Assembly (NCBI GenBank): GCA_035691305.1
Contig: DASSJF010000082.1
Location: 1 to 64,000, forward strand
DNA: 64,000 nucleotides
Reading direction: 5' to 3'
Source of the DNA: a bacterium
GTDB lineage: Bacteria; Sysuimicrobiota; Sysuimicrobiia; Sysuimicrobiales; Segetimicrobiaceae
The translations under genes and the position numbers were made by a program. The first letter of the stretch is position 1. Each line of letters begins with the position of its first letter. The notes beneath the pieces were generated by a model. It was given only the letters and a program-made list of their open reading frames with translations, ran no database searches and was not told the origin of the DNA. Of this stretch, positions 42,250 to 51,928 are shown one piece after another.

Positions 42250-43968
42250 CTAAGCCTTCGCCAGCGCCGCGGCGGCCTCGATGTGCTCCGCGACGTCTGG
42301 GAAGCAGAAGTCCTGTCCTTCCTTGGTGGTGAGGAACTGCTCTTCGTCCCACGTGAGCGAGCCGCCCTCGCGCACGCGCTTCGCCATCTCGTGGAGGCGC
42401 CGGAAGTCCGCGGCGTGCTCGGCGAACCGCGTCTCGGCGTAGTTGCGCGCCGCCCAGGTCGTGATCAGGAACTGCCAGTCGGACGCCTGCAGGAGCAGCA
42501 GCTCGCGGCCGAGCTGGGCCACGAGCCGCTCGAGCGTCCGGTTGCGCCGCCACCCGGGCGTCTGCGCGAGCGCCCAGAAGTCGTCCTCGGCCTGATAGAT
42601 CATCTCCCAGGTCCACTCGGTGTCTTTGTTCAGCCACACGCGGTGGTCGCCGCCTTCGCCCCACGATCCCTCGAGCAGCGTGATCGCCGGCTGCACCGGG
42701 AACTGGTCGAGGCAGGCCGAGGCGGTCGACGGGGTGAACGCGGCGTCGGCGGCGAGACGCAGCACGTGCTCGAGCCAGGACGGTCCTTCACCCCACCAGT
42801 GCCCGAACAGTTCCGTATCGAACGGCGTGCAGAGGACGGCCGGGGGACCGGACCGGCGGGCGTAGCGATCGAGCACGTCGCTCGCCAGCCGCACGAAGTG
42901 CTCGGCGTGCGCCCGCGCGCGCGCCAGGGCGCGCTCCGGGTGGTACGGCTGCTTCGCCCCGAGGTCCGCCTTCGGGTCGGTCACCCGCCACAGCCGCAGG
43001 CCGCCCGGGAAGTGGCGCTTGTGGAACTCGAGGTACTCCCCGTCGCCGGGGTATCCGGAGTCGCGGCTCCAGACCTGCTGCGTTGTTTCGGGGTCGCGCA
43101 CGAACGCCACCGCGTCGCCCGTGCCGCCGCGCGAAGCGACGTGGCGCGGGACGTAGGGCGAGTGGCCGCCGCGGCGCGTCTGCTGCGGCTCCGGCCCCTG
43201 TACCGCCTTGAGCCGCGGGAAGTAGTCGCCGTAGGCCGAGAGCGCCCGGCCGCCCCGGATCAGGTGGATGTCCGTGAAGAAGTAGGCGAGGTTGTGGGCT
43301 GCCAACAACTCCTCGACGCCGCGCCGGCGGTAGCGCACCCTGCCGTTGTTCGGCCCGGCCGGGGGCGTCCACTCGTACCGCGGGCGGTACGCGCACTCCG
43401 GCAGCCACGCTCCCTTCGGCGCCGCGCCGAAGTGCCGGGTGTGGGTCGCGGCCGCGACCCGGAACTGCAGATCGATGCTCTCGTCCCGGCTCAAGAGCGG
43501 CATGTAGCCGTGGGTCGCGCCGGTCGTGATGAGTTCGACGCTGCCGCGCTCGGCGAGGCGCCGGTAGGCGCCGAGGATGTCGCCGTGCAGTGCGTCGAGG
43601 TCCGCCCGCGCCTGGTTGTATTGCGCCGCCCAGTAGTCGCACAGGGCCGCGAGATGCTCCTCGTGCTGGTCCATGAAGTAGCGGCGCGTGCTGTCACACG
43701 CTTCGAGGCGGTGCGTGAGGAACGCGTCGACCTCTTCGCGGAACGCGTCGCTCGCGAGCTGCTCGCTCAGGATCGGCGAGAAGTTGATGGTGACGCCGGC
43801 GTGCACGTCCTCGGCGGCGAGCCGCCGGAGCGCGGCGAGCAGCGGAAGGTAGCACTCCACCGCGACCTCGCACAGCCAATCGCTGCCGTGCGGCCAACGG
43901 CCGTGGTTGAGAACGAACGGCAGGTGTGTGTGAAGCGTGAAGACCAGGAACGCGTCGGATTTCGCCAT
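42250..43968 (-). CDS. GH57 1,4-alpha-glucan branching enzyme
   Basis: A 572-residue GH57 enzyme with a DUF1957 C-terminal domain. The nucleophile is Glu191 in GAWLPECAYRP and the acid/base Asp384 in CTPFDTELFGHWW, both as in characterised GH57 branching enzymes. The N-terminal HTHLPFVLNHG is also diagnostic. It introduces alpha-1,6 branches into glycogen. ATG 43968 has GAGG 4 nt upstream and is better placed than one 24 bp earlier. First gene of the branching enzyme-glgC-DUF3536 operon; a TGTTACAAT extended -10 element (44101-44093) overlaps the end of the MscS gene. Confidence 0.93.
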   Translation of the reverse strand: MAKSDAFLVFTLHTHLPFVLNHGRWPHGSDWLCEVAVECYLPLLAALRRLAAEDVHAGVTINFSPILSEQLASDAFREEVDAFLTHRLEACDSTRRYFMDQHEEHLAALCDYWAAQYNQARADLDALHGDILGAYRRLAERGSVELITTGATHGYMPLLSRDESIDLQFRVAAATHTRHFGAAPKGAWLPECAYRPRYEWTPPAGPNNGRVRYRRRGVEELLAAHNLAYFFTDIHLIRGGRALSAYGDYFPRLKAVQGPEPQQTRRGGHSPYVPRHVASRGGTGDAVAFVRDPETTQQVWSRDSGYPGDGEYLEFHKRHFPGGLRLWRVTDPKADLGAKQPYHPERALARARAHAEHFVRLASDVLDRYARRSGPPAVLCTPFDTELFGHWWGEGPSWLEHVLRLAADAAFTPSTASACLDQFPVQPAITLLEGSWGEGGDHRVWLNKDTEWTWEMIYQAEDDFWALAQTPGWRRNRTLERLVAQLGRELLLLQASDWQFLITTWAARNYAETRFAEHAADFRRLHEMAKRVREGGSLTWDEEQFLTTKEGQDFCFPDVAEHIEAAAALAKA

Positions 43969-44088
43969 GTACCTCACGGGGATGCGCCGCAACCTTCCGC
44001 ATCGGGGGGGCCCCTACCGGTCCAGAGGATGAGCCGGTTTCCCCGCCGTCCCGCCGCGAACGTCCGCACCTGGTATTATTATCGGCTT

Positions 44089-44910
44089 TTATATTGTAAC
44101 AGAAACCCGCGTGTCGATCTTGATTCCCTGCTCGGCGAGCAGCTCGAGGACCCGCCGCCGCATCGCGGACTCCGCGCCCCACTGCCGGCCCGCCGGCACC
44201 AGGATGGACAGCTGCACGGCGACGCCGGCGTCCTTGAACTCGACGGCGCCGTCCACGGACGGCGCGCCGCGCGCATCGTCGGGATGCGCCGCGGCCCACT
44301 CGCGGCCCGCGGCGGCGAGGATCTCGAGCGCGCGGCCGACGTCGGCGCGATAGGGCAGGGTGACCGTGACGATCGCCCGCCCGAGGCCGCGGCTCAGGTT
44401 GCCGATGCGGGTTACGGCGCCGTTCGGCACGGTGAGGAGCTCGCCGTTGAACTTGCGGATTTGGATCATCCGCAGCGTGATGCGTTCGACCGTGCCCGTG
44501 TCGGCGTCGAGACGCACCACGTCGCCGATTTGCACGACGCCCTCCGAGATCAGGAACAGGCCGGCCAGCACGTCCCGGATCACGTACTGCGCGCCGAACC
44601 CGAGGGCGAGGCTGACCACCCCCGCGCTGGCGAGGATCGCCGTGAGGTTGACGTTGACGACCTGCAGCATGAGGATGAGCGCGGCGAAGCCGATCGTGTA
44701 GCGGACGGCGCTCTCCGCGAGGGGCGCGAACGTGACCGGCCGGCCGGGACGCCGTCCCGCGCGGCGGATCGCGGGACTCACCGCGGCGATGGCGCTCCAG
44801 GCGGCGACCGCGATGATCAGAATGGCGACGGTGTGCTCCACCACGGCGGCCCAGGCGCGGGGGTCGCCCACGTCGCGCGCGATCTGTTGCAGGACGTCGC
44901 CGCCCGACAT
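44089..44910 (-). CDS. MscS-family mechanosensitive channel
   Basis: A 273-residue small-conductance mechanosensitive channel. Transmembrane helices lie at about residues 25-45 and 62-82. The pore helix TM3 (LASAGVVSLALGFGAQYVIR) has the Ala/Gly packing pattern, and the beta domain begins GDVVRLDADTGTVERITLR, followed by VPNGAV. It opens on hypo-osmotic shock and releases small solutes. Its ATG lies 4 bp behind the stop of the glucosyl-3-phosphoglycerate synthase gene, so the osmolyte-making enzyme and this valve share a transcript. Confidence 0.93.
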   Translation of the reverse strand: MSGGDVLQQIARDVGDPRAWAAVVEHTVAILIIAVAAWSAIAAVSPAIRRAGRRPGRPVTFAPLAESAVRYTIGFAALILMLQVVNVNLTAILASAGVVSLALGFGAQYVIRDVLAGLFLISEGVVQIGDVVRLDADTGTVERITLRMIQIRKFNGELLTVPNGAVTRIGNLSRGLGRAIVTVTLPYRADVGRALEILAAAGREWAAAHPDDARGAPSVDGAVEFKDAGVAVQLSILVPAGRQWGAESAMRRRVLELLAEQGIKIDTRVSVTI

Positions 44911-44914
44911 CGCG

Positions 44915-45970
44915 CTAGCCGGCCGCCGGGTGGCCGGCGGGTTCCTGCCGCGCGGAGACCGCGGCCGCGCGCCGCGCGAGATACGCGGGGACGGTCGCAA
45001 TCGGCGGCCGCTCGTGCTCGCGGACTTCCCGCACGTCGAGCGCGGGCGACGGCGAGGAGCGGATGAGTTTCATCGCGGTGTTCATCTGCTCGCGCAGCGC
45101 GTAGCCGGCGCGATCGCCGACGCGCGCCATCACGACCTGGATGATCGCGAACGCCATCAACGACAGTGAGTCGAGCCCACGGTTGCGGTGGGCGCGGGTC
45201 TCGAGGTCGACCTGTCCGATCCGGTCGAGCCCGAATCGCTCCAGGATGTCGATGAGGTGCCCGATCTCGACGCCGTAGCCGGTGAAGAACGGCAGGCGCT
45301 CGAGCAGTTCGCGGCGCCCGGCGTACTCGCCGGCGAGCGGTTGGATCAGGCCCGACAGCTCCGGAAAGAACAGGTTGAGGAGCGGCCGCGCGGTCAGCTC
45401 CGTGACGCGCCCGCCGCCGTCGGCTGCGTGCGACGGCCCCTCGCCGAGCGGCCGCCGGTAGTAGCCCTTGACGTAGGCGATCCGCGGGTCGTGCAGCAGC
45501 GGCCCCACGAGGCCGTAGACGAACTGCGGGTGGATGTTGCGGATGTCGGTGTCGAGCCAGACGATCAGGTCGCCCCGCAGCACGTGCAGGCTTTTCCACA
45601 GCGCCTCGCCTTTGCCATCGAAGGCGCCCGTCTCCGGCAGGATCTCCGCGTGCTGGTGGACCGGCACGCCGAGCCCGCGTGCCACCGCGGCCGTGTGGTC
45701 GGAGGAGCCGCTGTCGATCACCGCGACTTCGTCGAGCAGCGGGACCTCGTCCATCAGCGCGCGGCGGAGCACGGCGATCTCGTCCCCGATCGTGAGCTCT
45801 TCGTTGAGCGCGGGGAGTCCGAGGCTGATCGTCAGGCCCTGGCGGCGCTTCAGCGCCGCCAGGGCCCGGACGTCGCCGAACCTCCGCGCCTGGAACGTAT
45901 TCCGCGCGAACCACGCATCGACGGCGGACCGCCACGGGCACGCCGCCGGGGGCAGGCCGGCGGCCGTCAC
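44915..45970 (-). CDS. gpgS: Glucosyl-3-phosphoglycerate synthase
   Basis: A 351-residue GT81 glycosyltransferase. The GT-A fold shows LGLPALNEELTIG near residue 50, IDSGSSDHT, the metal-binding DTD in VWLDTDIRNIHPQF, and KGYYRRPL near residue 167. It transfers glucose from an NDP-glucose to 3-phosphoglycerate, the first step to glucosylglycerate, a compatible solute, or to methylglucose polysaccharide. The partner phosphatase GpgP is not in the window. GTG 45970 overlaps the stop of the GT4 gene. It is the middle gene of a GT4-GpgS-MscS operon. Confidence 0.93.
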   Translation of the reverse strand: MTAAGLPPAACPWRSAVDAWFARNTFQARRFGDVRALAALKRRQGLTISLGLPALNEELTIGDEIAVLRRALMDEVPLLDEVAVIDSGSSDHTAAVARGLGVPVHQHAEILPETGAFDGKGEALWKSLHVLRGDLIVWLDTDIRNIHPQFVYGLVGPLLHDPRIAYVKGYYRRPLGEGPSHAADGGGRVTELTARPLLNLFFPELSGLIQPLAGEYAGRRELLERLPFFTGYGVEIGHLIDILERFGLDRIGQVDLETRAHRNRGLDSLSLMAFAIIQVVMARVGDRAGYALREQMNTAMKLIRSSPSPALDVREVREHERPPIATVPAYLARRAAAVSARQEPAGHPAAG

Positions 45971-47244
45971 GTCCGCTTCGCCGCGGCGGTCAGCTGCGTG
46001 AGCAGCGGCACGATCCGGTCCCGCATGATGACGTCCCACGTGTAGGCGCCGAGGATGCGCCGCCGGAGCCGGTAGCTGCGGTCGTCCATCAGGCCGTGGA
46101 TGATACGCTGCGCACACGCCGCGGGCGACTCGTCGAGGCCGAAGATCTGCACCGCGTCGCCGCCGATCTCGCGGAACGGCGGAATGTCGCTCACGAACGC
46201 CGGCACGCGGGTAAGGCCGGCCTCGAGCAGCGGCAGCCCGAATCCCTCCTCGCGGCTCGGCAGCAGCAGAGCGTCGGCCACGGCGTAGAGGTCCGCGACC
46301 ACGCGGTCGGTCAGCGCCATCGGTCCGCCGCCCGGGCCGGGTACCTCCCCGCAGAAGACGACCTGTTCCTCCAGGCCGAGCGCGGAGCGCAGCGCGTGCA
46401 GTTCGTCGAGATACCCGCGGTTGCGCGGGTTGTGGGCGCCGAGCGGTCCGGTGATCAAGAGCCGCACCGACAGCTCGCGCCGCACGAGCTCCTCGGCGAC
46501 GCGGAGGGCGTATTCGATCTGCTTGCGCCGCGTGACGCGCACGGGCAGCAGCAGGACGATCTGCTTGTCCCAGAGCCGCAACGTGTCCGCGAGCCACCGG
46601 CCGCCTGGGGATAGGCGTAGAAACGCCGCCGGGTCGACGCCGTTTGGGATCACGTCGATCTGCGACGCGCTGAGCCGCAGCGCCGCGCTGAGCGCCCGCT
46701 GCCGGTCGCGCGAGACGGTGACGTAGGCGGCGCCGGGCAGCGGCGTCGTGAGCAGCCGCCACGGCTGCCCTTGATGCAACTCCTCGCGGTACTGCGGGTT
46801 GGTCCAAGCGAGGTCGTGACACCACCCGACAAACCGGATCGGCGGCCGCCGCGCGGCGATCCGGTGGATCGCCGACGTCAGCGCGAGGTTCTTGTGGAGC
46901 GTGAGCGCGTTGTGGACGACGCAGACCGTGGTGCCGGCCAGCGCGCGCTCGAGGCCGTCCTGGACCTGCGCGGACAGCGCGGCGAACGTGGGCGTCACGC
47001 GGCCCTCGGCCAGCTGTTGGGTGACCGCGAGGACGCGCGGGTGCCGGGAGTCGAGGAGGGGAACGCGCCGCACGCGGACCCGGGCCCCGAGCGGCCCGCC
47101 GCGGCCGACGATCACGCGGACGTCGTGCCCGCGCTCGGCCAGGAGGCGGGCGTGCCGCCCGAGCACCGACTCCACGCCGCCGATGATGGGAGGGCCCGTG
47201 AAGTGCACGAGGGCGATCGCCGCGTGCGGGCTTCGAAGTGGCAT
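45967..47244 (-). CDS. GT4-family glycosyltransferase
   Basis: A 425-residue GT-B glycosyltransferase. The N-terminal acceptor domain opens ALVHFTGPPIIGGVESVLGR. The C-terminal donor domain has the LLPVRVTRRKQIEYAL lysine region and the E-x7-E motif in SREEGFGLPLLEAG. Donor and acceptor are not fixed; since the operon also encodes GpgS, and glgC lies close by, an NDP-glucose-dependent alpha-glucan or glycoside role is plausible. No clear Shine-Dalgarno precedes ATG 47244, so the start is provisional; the open frame continues to 47421. Confidence 0.85.
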   Translation of the reverse strand: MPLRSPHAAIALVHFTGPPIIGGVESVLGRHARLLAERGHDVRVIVGRGGPLGARVRVRRVPLLDSRHPRVLAVTQQLAEGRVTPTFAALSAQVQDGLERALAGTTVCVVHNALTLHKNLALTSAIHRIAARRPPIRFVGWCHDLAWTNPQYREELHQGQPWRLLTTPLPGAAYVTVSRDRQRALSAALRLSASQIDVIPNGVDPAAFLRLSPGGRWLADTLRLWDKQIVLLLPVRVTRRKQIEYALRVAEELVRRELSVRLLITGPLGAHNPRNRGYLDELHALRSALGLEEQVVFCGEVPGPGGGPMALTDRVVADLYAVADALLLPSREEGFGLPLLEAGLTRVPAFVSDIPPFREIGGDAVQIFGLDESPAACAQRIIHGLMDDRSYRLRRRILGAYTWDVIMRDRIVPLLTQLTAAAKRT

Positions 47245-47368
47245 TGTCGGCAATCGTTCGGGTTCACCGCGGGCCCCCCCTGCGGGCGCGGCCGGCGTGG
47301 CGTGCATCACGCCGCGCGCCGGCGCGAACGGGAGGGCGCGCACCGCCGTCTCCGGAAGTAAACCGGCG

Positions 47369-48430
47369 ATGCGACACCTCGACGAGCGGGCGGCCGACGG
47401 GACCGCCGATCCGTCCCGCATGCTCCACCACGTGCTCTCGCTTCCCCAGCAACTCCGCGAGGGGTGGCGGCTCGGCCGCGCCGCGGCACCCGCATCGCTC
47501 GGCAGGCGGCCTTCCCACGTTGTTTTCGCGGGGCTCGGCGGCTCGGCGATCGGCGGGGACCTGCTGGCCTCGGCGCTCGCGCCGGGGCTGCCGTTCCCGG
47601 CCGTGGTCGTCCGCGATGCGCGTCTTCCTTCATATATAGGGCCTCAGTCCCTCGTGGTCGCCTCGAGCTACTCGGGGGAGACGGACGAAACCGTCGAAGC
47701 CGCCGGGTCCGCCCTCGACGCCGGGGCGTCGCTTCTCGCGGTGACCTCGGGCGGCCGGCTCGCCGCGCTCGTGGAGTCGCGCGGGCAAACGGTCGTCCGC
47801 GTGCCGGGCGGATTGCCGCCGCGCGCTGCGCTCGGCTACCTCGTCGGGCCGGTGCTCGCGGCGCTCGAACGGTGGGACGTGTGCCCGCCGTGCGCGGGCG
47901 ACGTCGACGAGACCGCGGGCGTGCTCGAAGAGCTCGGCCGCAACCTGACCCCGGCCGTGCCCGAGGAGCGCAACGCCGCCAAGCGCCTCGCCGGCCGGTT
48001 TCACGGGCGGCTTCCGGTCGTCTACGCGGCGAGCCCCGGCGTCGAGCCCGCGGCGCGCCGCTGGAAGTCACAGTTCAACGAGAACAGCAAGACGGTTGCC
48101 GCATGGAACACCTTTCCCGAACTGGCCCACAACGAGGTGGTGGGGTGGGGCGCCGCGGCGGAGATCGCGGGCCTCCTCGAGATGGTCGTGCTCTTCGCCG
48201 GCACCGAGGACGCACGGACGCGGCGGCTCGTCGAGGCGGCAGCCGAGGCGATGCCGGGCGGTATCGCGGGCGTCCACGAGGTCGCCGGCTGCGGCGAAAG
48301 CCGGCTCGCCCGGCTCTTCTCGCTGGTGCTGATCGGGGATCTCACCAGCGTTTACCTGGCCTACCTCCGCGGGGTGGATCCCACGCCGATCGACGCGATC
48401 ACGGCGCTCAAGCAGCGGATGCGCGGATAG
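47369..48430 (+). CDS. Bifunctional phosphoglucose/phosphomannose isomerase (SIS domain)
   Basis: A 353-residue protein of the Pgi/Pmi SIS family. The first SIS domain has FAGLGGSAIGGDLLA near residue 50, and SSYSGETDETVEA supplies the Ser/Thr phosphate loop. The catalytic Glu/His region FNENSKTVAAWNTFPELAHN lies near residue 235. Such enzymes interconvert fructose-6-phosphate with glucose-6-phosphate and mannose-6-phosphate. It is divergent from the GT4 operon and sits before an ABC ATPase, feeding the same hexose-phosphate pool that GlgC uses. Confidence 0.9.
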   Translation: MRHLDERAADGTADPSRMLHHVLSLPQQLREGWRLGRAAAPASLGRRPSHVVFAGLGGSAIGGDLLASALAPGLPFPAVVVRDARLPSYIGPQSLVVASSYSGETDETVEAAGSALDAGASLLAVTSGGRLAALVESRGQTVVRVPGGLPPRAALGYLVGPVLAALERWDVCPPCAGDVDETAGVLEELGRNLTPAVPEERNAAKRLAGRFHGRLPVVYAASPGVEPAARRWKSQFNENSKTVAAWNTFPELAHNEVVGWGAAAEIAGLLEMVVLFAGTEDARTRRLVEAAAEAMPGGIAGVHEVAGCGESRLARLFSLVLIGDLTSVYLAYLRGVDPTPIDAITALKQRMRG

Positions 48431-48539
48431 CAGGGCAGGTCATCATCCGCGTCGTAGAGACGGAGCGCGCGGAAGAAACTCCCAGGCGCGGCGCCCGCGG
48501 GCGCCGCGCGGAGACTGGTCTTCCGCCGGGAGGCCCGTC

Positions 48540-49634
<1,095 letters not shown>

Positions 49635-49684
49635 GACCTGCCGAAGACCAAGAGGGCGATTCTGCTACCGGCTGCTACCGGCAT

Positions 49685-50308
49685 TCAACGATCACCTTTC
49701 CGCTGCTGATCGTCGCCGAAGAACTCTTCTAGAACCTCGGCTGCGGGGGCGTCTTGGCCGGGCGCCTTGTGCGCGTAGAGGTCCATCGTGATGCCGATGC
49801 GGGCGTGTCCCAGGCGGCGCTGGATAATTTGGGGCGCTACGCTGGCGTTGGCGAGTACGGTGGCCACCGTGTGCCGCAGCCCGTGGAACGGAATACGGGG
49901 AATGCCCGCCGCCTTGGCGACTCGGTCGAGTTCCTCCTGGATGACCTGCGCGTGAAGCGGCTCCCCTGTCGGCGACCGGAACAGTAGCCCGCCCTTGCCC
50001 GTCATCACCTCGCCCAGCGTCACCTGGGCGAACGGCGGGATCGTGATTGTACGTTCACCGGCCCGCGTCTTGAGATAGTCGTCGAACACCCACCCGCCTC
50101 TGATGCGACGAACCTTGCGTCGGACGCGTAGGTGCGGCGGATCGTAGTCCTCCTCACGAACGACGACTTTGTTCGAACCGCCCGCGAGAACCGCCGCGCG
50201 CCCGCTGACATCCGCACGCGCCCAAGCGGCCGCGACGTTGGTTGAGCCGGGGCTGTGTCGAGCGGTTCGACGCACAGGGCGGAAGTTGGGAAAATCGCTG
50301 CGGTGCAC
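49685..50308 (-). pseudogene. 5'-truncated tyrosine recombinase (integrase)
   Basis: The last 150 residues match the catalytic domain of phage-type tyrosine recombinases. They include GGWVFDDYLKTRAGERTITI (beta-hairpin Lys), HGLRHTVATVL (His-x-x-Arg), LGHARIGITMDLYAH (Gly-His and the nucleophile Tyr). The expected start of the domain with the first catalytic Arg, and the whole core-binding domain, are absent: upstream of RVRRKVRR the frame is unlike any integrase. A 207-codon frame remains open from ATG 50308, but without the first Arg it should be inactive. It points at the left repeat, as integrases usually do. Confidence 0.75.
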
Positions 50309-50333
50309 GATACGCGTTGTGGTATGCTCGGTT

Positions 50334-50339
50334 CATAAT
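50334..50339 (+). promoter_or_regulatory. Candidate -10 element of the leader RNA
   Basis: CATAAT matches the -10 consensus in five of six bases and lies about 13 bp before the structured leader, so transcription would begin near 50346. No good -35 is seen at the usual distance. Upstream sequence is the truncated integrase's 5' side. Confidence 0.4.
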
Positions 50340-50351
50340 CGCATAAGAGAG

Positions 50352-50436
50352 ACTATCACGAGCGGCGCGGTAGGCAACGCGCCCGGCAACCTGGTGGCGA
50401 CGCCAAGGTGCCCGGCCTCGATCCTGAGGCGATAGG
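50352..50436 (+). ncRNA. SAM-riboswitch-like leader (S-box core, SAM-IV or variant)
   Basis: The sequence folds as the SAM-I/IV core. P1 pairs CTATC (50353-50357) with GATAG (50431-50435). GAG leads to P2, GGCGCG/CGCGCC (50363-50368 and 50378-50383). The conserved CGGCAACC follows, then P3 (CCTGG pairing with CCAAGG, one bulged A). The conserved AAGGTGC-CCGG comes next, and a P4 hairpin CCTC/GAGG closes before P1. CGGCAACC with GGTGCCCGG is the binding-site signature of SAM-IV-type aptamers. A terminator follows 29 bp later. No methionine gene lies downstream, so its target may have been lost. Confidence 0.55.
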
Positions 50437-50464
50437 CCCGCGAGGGAACCCAAGGGTCGCGCGC

Positions 50465-50488
50465 CCCCTTCCTGCGCGGAGGGGTTTT
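50465..50488 (+). terminator. Intrinsic terminator after the riboswitch-like leader
   Basis: A stem CCCC-T-TCC with GGA-GGGG around a 5-nt loop is directly followed by TTTT and then GCGTTT. The position right behind the aptamer-like fold fits an expression platform that stops transcription when ligand is bound. Confidence 0.6.
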
Positions 50489-50531
50489 GCGTTTCCGCCT
50501 GCTTGTTGATGGCTCCGAGAGCGAGGCGGGT

Positions 50532-50861
50532 ATGCAGGATGACGGACGCGACGAGCGCGGTAGCAGATTGGCGGCGTGGAACGCCTGGATGGACGAGATC
50601 ATCCGGACGGGCCGGGTCGTGGACGTGACCGAGCAGGCGCTGCGCGAGGGGCTAGGTGCGTTCCTGATAACCGGGATGCCGAGGCAGGCCGACCGGAGTC
50701 GGGTAAGGCGCGCTCGACGACTGGGGCGTCGGGGGGATCGTGCTCGCAGGTCGCGGCGGCCGCCGGAGGCGATCGACCACCGAGAGACTGGTGGCGGCCC
50801 CTGCGAGGCGTCTCCCACGGGGGACGCGAACCGGGAGGGGGAGTTCGAGCGCGACCGGTGA
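50532..50861 (+). CDS. Hypothetical protein in the integrative element
   Basis: A frame of about 109 residues from ATG 50532 (an in-frame start at 50487 lies inside the terminator). The first 40 residues (RDERGSRLAAWNAWMDEIIR, then TGRVVDVTEQALREGLGAFL) look like a folded helical segment. From about residue 50 the sequence is arginine- and glycine-rich and probably out-of-frame or disordered. It may be the broken start of the gene once governed by the riboswitch-like leader. I recognise no family. Confidence 0.35.
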   Translation: MQDDGRDERGSRLAAWNAWMDEIIRTGRVVDVTEQALREGLGAFLITGMPRQADRSRVRRARRLGRRGDRARRSRRPPEAIDHRETGGGPCEASPTGDANREGEFERDR

Positions 50862-50914
50862 GGCGACTCCGTTGGGGTCGTTGACCCTACGGGTGCGCGG
50901 GGAAGGGAGACCCT

Positions 50915-51928
50915 ATGATGCCGATCGGCGTGACGAACCGGCAGATCGTGCTGCAGCGTCGGCCCGTCGGGATCCCTGCCGGCGACGACTTCGCGATGGT
51001 CGAGAGCCCGGTCCCCAAGCCGGGCGCCGGCGAGGTGTTGACGCGCGCGTTGTGGCTGTCGCTGGACCCGTACATGCGGGGGCGGATGAGCGACCGGAAG
51101 TCGTACGCGCCCTCCGTACCCCTCGGGGGCGTGATGGTGGCCCGTACCGTGTCCCGGGTCGCCGAGTCCCGCGACCCCGGCTTCAGTCCCGGCGACATCG
51201 TGCTCGGGCCGGGCGGCTGGCAGGACTACGCGGCGCTCCCGGCGGCCAGCCTCCGGAAACTCGACCCGGCGGCGGCCCCGGTGTCGACGGCGCTCGGGGT
51301 GTTGGGGATGCCGGGGATGACCGCTTACGTAGGTCTCCTCGACATCGGGCGGCCACGCGAGGGCGAGACCGTCGTCGTGTCGGCGGCATCGGGCGCGGTG
51401 GGCTCGGTAGTCGGGCAAATCGCCCGGATCAAGGGCTGCCGAGTTGTCGGCGTGGCGGGCGGGGCCGCGAAGTGCCGGTACGTGATCGAGGAGTTGGGGT
51501 TTGACGCGTGTGTGGATCACCGTGCGCCCGGCCTCAGCGGGGCGCTCACCCGGGCGTGTCCGAACGGCGTCGATGTCTACTTCGAGAACGTGGGCGGTGC
51601 CGTTCAAGACGCCGTCTGGCCGCTGCTCAACGATTTCGCTCGCGTGCCGGTGTGCGGGCTGATCGCGCAGTACAACGATGCGGAGCCTCGGCTCGGGCCG
51701 AACCTCTCGTCCGTGCTCACCAAGCGGCTCACTGTGCGCGGGTTCATCGTGTCCGACCACAGCGACCGCTGGGACGCGTTCTATCGTGACGTGTCGGCGT
51801 GGGTCCGGGACGGCTCGATGAAGTATCGGGAGGACGTGGTCGACGGGCTGGAGCGTGCCCCGGAGGCGTTCATCGGGCTTCTGCAGGGTCGCAACTTCGG
51901 TAAACTGCTAGTGCGCGTGAGTGGGTGA
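50915..51928 (+). CDS. NADP-dependent oxidoreductase, MDR superfamily (CurA/prostaglandin-reductase-like)
   Basis: A 337-residue medium-chain reductase of the leukotriene-B4 dehydrogenase/YncB group. It opens NRQIVLQRRPVGIPAGDDFA, continues with LWLSLDPYMRGRM near residue 47, and has the nucleotide-binding SAASGAVGSVVGQIARIKGC near residue 152 and FENVGG near 225. There are no zinc ligands. It reduces alpha,beta-unsaturated ketones or aldehydes with NADPH. ATG 50918 is an alternative start. It is the only intact enzyme in the element, so it may be real cargo or a captured chromosomal gene. Confidence 0.92.
   Translation: MMPIGVTNRQIVLQRRPVGIPAGDDFAMVESPVPKPGAGEVLTRALWLSLDPYMRGRMSDRKSYAPSVPLGGVMVARTVSRVAESRDPGFSPGDIVLGPGGWQDYAALPAASLRKLDPAAAPVSTALGVLGMPGMTAYVGLLDIGRPREGETVVVSAASGAVGSVVGQIARIKGCRVVGVAGGAAKCRYVIEELGFDACVDHRAPGLSGALTRACPNGVDVYFENVGGAVQDAVWPLLNDFARVPVCGLIAQYNDAEPRLGPNLSSVLTKRLTVRGFIVSDHSDRWDAFYRDVSAWVRDGSMKYREDVVDGLERAPEAFIGLLQGRNFGKLLVRVSG

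Noticed and set aside
38553-45066. Very long + strand open frames opposite the glucan operon
   Set aside because: They are antisense to GH57, glgC and MscS genes with intact catalytic motifs, and their composition is Arg/Val/Asp-rich without any fold signal.
49650-49682. Short tandem repeat GCTACCG near the integrase stop
   Set aside because: Only two partial copies; too short for an integrase arm-site array and not found elsewhere in the element.
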